DNA of 34,888 bases from Physocladia obscura (taxonomy: Eukaryota > Chytridiomycota > Chytridiomycetes > Chytridiales > Chytriomycetaceae). The notes below the pieces were generated by a model. The model was not told where the DNA came from. It was given only the letters and a program-made list of their open reading frames with translations, and ran no database searches. Below are positions 31,623 to 34,888 of this stretch, piece by piece; within the stretch, counting starts at the first letter, position 1, and every line of letters begins with the position of its first letter. Location: contig JADGJH010000021.1 in assembly GCA_027596945.1 (NCBI GenBank), positions 1-34,888 on the forward strand, read 5' to 3'. Both the position numbers and the translations under genes were made by a program.

Positions 31623-31860
31623 TGTTCACAACTTTTTTAATTTATTTTTGTCTAAATTCATCACACAATCCATCATACAAAGATTTCAGATATTACCGCC
31701 ATTGCGCTGACCACGCATCACCGATACGTTCTTAAGATATTCTGCTTACTTATTATTCAAAATCTCAGTGTTCAACAGAGGAGCAGAAAAAATTACTTGA
31801 AATGCAGGCAACATGCTATTTGTTGGTGATTTGAAATTGATATTGGATAAAAAAAGAGAA
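31623..31860. promoter_or_regulatory. Divergent promoter between KDSR and MTAP
   Basis: Only 238 bp separate the two start codons, so both promoters must lie here or overlap. I see no clear TATA box in either direction. The sequence is A/T-rich. Confidence 0.6.
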
Positions 31861-32990
31861 ATGAACAGTACACTGTCAGAAGAACTCAGCAACATCAAAA
31901 TCGCAGTGATTGGCGGGAGCGGACTTTATTCGCTGGACGGGCTCGAAGTCATTGGCGAGGTGAATCCACTTACGCCGTGGTAAGCCGATCGCGTAGCGTG
32001 CTTAGTCTTTGTTGGTTGTTTGAGTATTTACTAAAGCAAGATAAAGGGGTTATGCCAGCGACAAGATTGTTGTTTCGCGCACCGCCCACGGTACCAAAAT
32101 TGCCTTTCTCGCGCGTCATGGTCGTGGTCACTACCTGAATCCATCAGAGGTCGTTATCAAACCCAACTATTTGTTCATGATTGCATTAGTAACAACCAAT
32201 CAGGCTCATATATTTTCATTCATTCATTTAGGTTCCTGCCAGAGCAAATATTGCTGCCCTCAAGCATCTTGGCGTTGAAGTTATTTTGGCCTTTTCTGCT
32301 GTCGGTTCGCTGCAAGAGGAAATCGCTCCAAGGGACTTTGTCATTCCGTCGCAGATTATTGATCGCACTAAAGGCATCCGCCCTTCAACGTTTTTCGAAA
32401 AGGGTGTTGTTGCTCACGGTATTTTAGTTTTTTTTATTTTCAGTTTCGATCTGATATTCAAACAAATATTCAAATGAATAGCCATGTTCGCTGACCCGTT
32501 TGATGCCTCACTTGCAGCTCTAATTGCAGAAGTTTCCAAAACTGCATGTCCGGGTGTTAAATTCCACACCGAAAAAACTCTCGTTTGCATGGAAGGTCCC
32601 CAGTTTTCCACTCGCGCTGAATCAAAGCTGTACAGATCCTGGGGATGTGACATCATCAATATGTCCGTGCTACCGGAATCAAAACTTGCGCGTGAAGCAG
32701 AGATTGCTTACCAGATGATCTGCATGTCCACCGATTACGACTGCTGGAGGGTTGGTGAGGAAGCTGTCAATGTTGCCGCTGTCATTGCAAATCTCGGTGC
32801 AAACAGCGCCAATGCCAAAAACTTGTTGGGGCAGTTAATCAAGCATGTTGAAATTGGTTTGGAGGAAGGCAGCTTGAAATCTGTTGTTGAACTGAAGGGT
32901 TCGATGCGTTTCTCTGGAATTACGGACCCAAACAAGAGAGATGCTGATCAAAGTGCCAAGTTGAGATATATTCTCCCAGAGTACTTCTAA
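31861..32990 (+). CDS. MEU1: S-methyl-5'-thioadenosine phosphorylase (MTAP)
   Basis: It cleaves 5'-methylthioadenosine, the by-product of polyamine synthesis, with phosphate to adenine and methylthioribose-1-phosphate, the entry to methionine salvage. Four exons, 31861-31979, 32047-32149, 32232-32418 and 32482-32990, with GT-AG introns of 63-82 bp and consistent phases, give 305 residues. Family blocks appear in order: [10 protein letters not shown] (phosphate loop), [70 protein letters not shown] and MSTDYDCW. The last contains the Asp pair that contacts the purine in this family and distinguishes MTAP from inosine/guanosine phosphorylases. Each splice junction restores a conserved block ([29 protein letters not shown]). 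Full length and apparently intact. A poly(A) signal follows at 33018. Confidence 0.95.
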
Positions 32991-33017
32991 ACCTTTAAAC
33001 AACCCGCGTGGAAATAT

Positions 33018-33023
33018 AATAAA
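33018..33023 (+). terminator. Polyadenylation signal AATAAA of MTAP
   Basis: AATAAA 28 bp beyond the MTAP stop codon at 32990. Confidence 0.55.
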
Positions 33024-33211
33024 CAAAAGCGGAAGTATAAAGAACCAAAAAAAAAAAAAAATTAATGTGACAGACATCAAAAATAAGAATTACGTGAACA
33101 CGGCTTTCTTCATTGTACAAGATGTCTTAGTGAATCAGGGTTCTCATTTTGACCCCATTGCGAATCCCTTTTGTGCCAAGCACAGTTAACTGACCCCTGA
33201 CAAAAAAAAAG

Positions 33212-33218
33212 TATAAAA
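33212..33218 (+). promoter_or_regulatory. TATA box of the tyrosine-rich protein gene
   Basis: TATAAAA sits 59 bases upstream of the ATG at 33277, followed by a pyrimidine-rich CTTCCTCACTCACTACAG stretch typical of a transcription start and an A-rich context before the ATG. It is the clearest TATA box in the window and suggests strong or regulated expression. Confidence 0.75.
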
Positions 33219-33276
33219 AGGATGGAATATTTCTTCCTCACTCACTACAGCCACTGAACACTCAAGAAACACAAAA

Positions 33277-34170
33277 ATGAAGCTCTTCACTCTTGCTATT
33301 GCTTGTCTTGCCACAGCTATTGCTGCGGATCCCACCCTTCTCGAGAAGGATGCGGATGCCATCGCGGCCCCTGCTCCAACCCCAATTGTTGCTGCCTCCG
33401 GCTCTCAACCCACACCAGTTGGTGACGGTTTCGATGGAAACTCGCACGGATCTGACGACCACGATGGTCACCACGGCGACAAGTTTGGGAACAACTACGG
33501 CAATGGATACCGCTCGTACAACAACTACTACCGACCATACAAGTATTCCAGATACTCTGAATGTGACAATTATGACTCCTACAACAGTTACAATCCGTAC
33601 AAATCCGGGAAACACGACTATTACAACTCGTATAATAGTTACAAGTCGGACAACGACCACAAAGACTACAACTCGTACAATACCTATGGAGAAAACCGTA
33701 AACAAAATGGTTACGGAGACTCATACAGCGACTACAGCTCATACAGTGACTATGAGACGTACAACAAGAAAAGAGATACTGGCGTTCCAGCATCATCGTC
33801 CTCCAAAACTAATCCGTCTTCCGAAAATCGGCCGTCAAACTACAGAACCGGTAGATACAATCACTACAACGGATACAACGACTACAATGACTACAATGAC
33901 TACAACGATTATAAAAATTACTATGATTACTACGACTACAACAACTACAACAGCTATAATGACTACAGTGGCTACGGAAACAAAAACACCAAGCACAAGC
34001 CTTCTTACTACGACTCTGGATACGGTGGCAACAAGGGCAACAGTTACTCAAAGTATGGGTACGGAAACAAAGGACACAAGTATGAGGACAGTGATCACAG
34101 CTCTTATAGCGACTACAATGGTTACAACCGTTACAATTCAGACAATAAGTATGGGCAAGGATATAAATGA
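33277..34170 (+). CDS. Secreted tyrosine-rich repeat protein
   Basis: A single-exon frame of 297 residues, ATG at 33277 with an A-rich context. The amino end is a textbook signal peptide (MKLFTLAIACLATAIAADP, cleavage probably after the second AIA). An Ala/Pro and His/Asp-rich spacer follows. From about residue 75 to the end the protein is an irregular array of Y-containing triplets and quadruplets (YNDYNDYNDYNDY, YNSYNSYKS, DYYDYNNYNSY), with about 55 tyrosines by hand count. A short Ser/Pro-rich break (TGVPASSSSKTNPSSENRPS) splits the array in two. Only two or three cysteines are present and there is no membrane segment or GPI signal. I recognise no family. Secreted Tyr-rich repeats are typical of structural or adhesive matrix proteins that can be oxidatively cross-linked, so a wall, adhesive or sporangial role is a reasonable guess. 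Confidence 0.8.
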   Translation: MKLFTLAIACLATAIAADPTLLEKDADAIAAPAPTPIVAASGSQPTPVGDGFDGNSHGSDDHDGHHGDKFGNNYGNGYRSYNNYYRPYKYSRYSECDNYDSYNSYNPYKSGKHDYYNSYNSYKSDNDHKDYNSYNTYGENRKQNGYGDSYSDYSSYSDYETYNKKRDTGVPASSSSKTNPSSENRPSNYRTGRYNHYNGYNDYNDYNDYNDYKNYYDYYDYNNYNSYNDYSGYGNKNTKHKPSYYDSGYGGNKGNSYSKYGYGNKGHKYEDSDHSSYSDYNGYNRYNSDNKYGQGYK

Positions 34171-34888
34171 TTTTTTTTTGTTAGTATTCTGATGTCTTTT
34201 TGTAATAAAAAGCAATTCGCTTTTGATATTTTATTTTACAGCCAATCAAAAATTTTTCAGGTATCTCAGTGTTAGCGAACTCACTGAAACAATTCTAAAA
34301 GAACGGGGTTCACTTTGTGAAAAATAAAGTAAAAGGATAAAAACATGCTCACTGGTATTTTTCTGCAAGAGCTTGATTTACTCTTTAAATTTTGGGAGTA
34401 GTGAGTGTCGTTAGATTCAGACTGGAAGTTGCAATTACTAAAAAAAAAAATTAAAAAAAAAATTAATGGTGCATTTCCTGCTGTTTGCGCAATCTAGCAA
34501 GCAAAGTGAACCTTTATTATGGACCAGTAAACATAACAGTATCGTCTTGATGACTCTCTGTAGAAAGAAACTGCAAGTAAACTACTTTTAAGATGGCTTT
34601 GGATTTAATTTTTGTGTAGAATCTTAACAATTAAAAGCTATATTAGCCAGACGTTTTAATGCTCCAAAATTAGATTTTTTTCTGCTGTGTACCGTGCTTG
34701 GTGTAGAATTGCAAAAAATTGCAAAAGTTAAAGGGCGAGAGCACAATTTTTCTGTAAATGTTCAAAAAAAAAAAAAAAAAAGGATTAAAAAAAATTTTTT
34801 ATTATGATAAAAAAAACGAAAAAAAAATTTTAAAAAAAATTTTTATTTAAAAAAAAGGAAAAAAAAAATTAAAAATTTTTTTTTTATT
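34171..34888. other. AT-rich 3' region ending in low-complexity sequence
   Basis: A poly(A) signal (AATAAA, 34204-34209) for the tyrosine-rich gene is present. No coding or RNA gene is seen. From about 34755 the sequence is almost only A and T homopolymer blocks. It lacks a telomere-type TTAGGG array. Confidence 0.6.

Noticed and set aside
33293..34192. 299-codon Thr-rich open frame in the second plus frame, and Cys/Val-rich minus-strand frames over the same region
   Set aside because: All are shadows of the TAC/AAC/GAC repeat codons of the tyrosine-rich gene. Only the first plus frame has a signal peptide, TATA box and matching poly(A) site.
34740..34888. Possible telomere or centromere-like end
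   Set aside because: There is no TTAGGG-type array, only irregular A/T homopolymers.

Overview
The window looks like nuclear DNA of a fungus, most likely an early-diverging zoosporic (chytrid-like) lineage. This placement is an inference. It rests on short GT-AG introns (about 50-80 bp), AATAAA-type 3' ends, fungal-style protein families, compact genes of fairly balanced base composition, and AT-rich intergenic DNA with decayed transposons.

Layout. 1-2105: AT-rich DNA with a dead Tc1/mariner-IS630-type transposase and a (GA)n microsatellite. 2106-6496 (-): a nine-exon Argonaute with an intact DEDH slicer tetrad. 6497-8149: little recognisable. 8150-9748 (-): a serine/proline-rich protein with a C-terminal RanBP2-type zinc finger. 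10973-14960 (-): a GRAM-VASt-transmembrane (Lam/Ltc1/Aster-type) sterol-transfer protein. 15789-16717 or further (-): a two-exon protein with a basic tail, an acidic run and an unrecognised C-terminal domain. 16970-20880: AT-rich, with decayed coding fragments. 20889-21491 and 23319-23900 (-): two serine-rich unrecognised proteins. Between them, 21850-22513 (-) is a broken second copy of an alkaline ceramidase gene. 24556-25872 (+): a cysteine-rich single-pass membrane protein. 26610-26912 (+): a second transposase relic. 27560-28443 (-): the intact alkaline ceramidase. 29343-29590 (+): a tyrosine-recombinase relic. 30291-31622 (-): 3-ketodihydrosphingosine reductase (KDSR/Tsc10). 31861-32990 (+): 5'-methylthioadenosine phosphorylase. 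33277-34170 (+): a secreted tyrosine-rich repeat protein. 34440-34888: low-complexity A/T DNA.

How the genes relate. Three genes concern membrane lipids. KDSR makes dihydrosphingosine early in sphingolipid synthesis, the ceramidase releases sphingoid bases from ceramide, and the GRAM-VASt protein moves sterol at ER contact sites. This need not be a functional cluster. I see no defence system, CRISPR array, rRNA or tRNA. The strongest observations are: the ceramidase pseudogene, which keeps the intron position but has lost the zinc-ligand histidine; a glycine/methionine-rich insertion inside the Argonaute MID domain; the tyrosine-rich secreted protein; and a roughly 60-bp dispersed repeat, one copy of which lies just upstream of the ceramidase. 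All exon structures were built by eye from splice signals and reading-frame phase.
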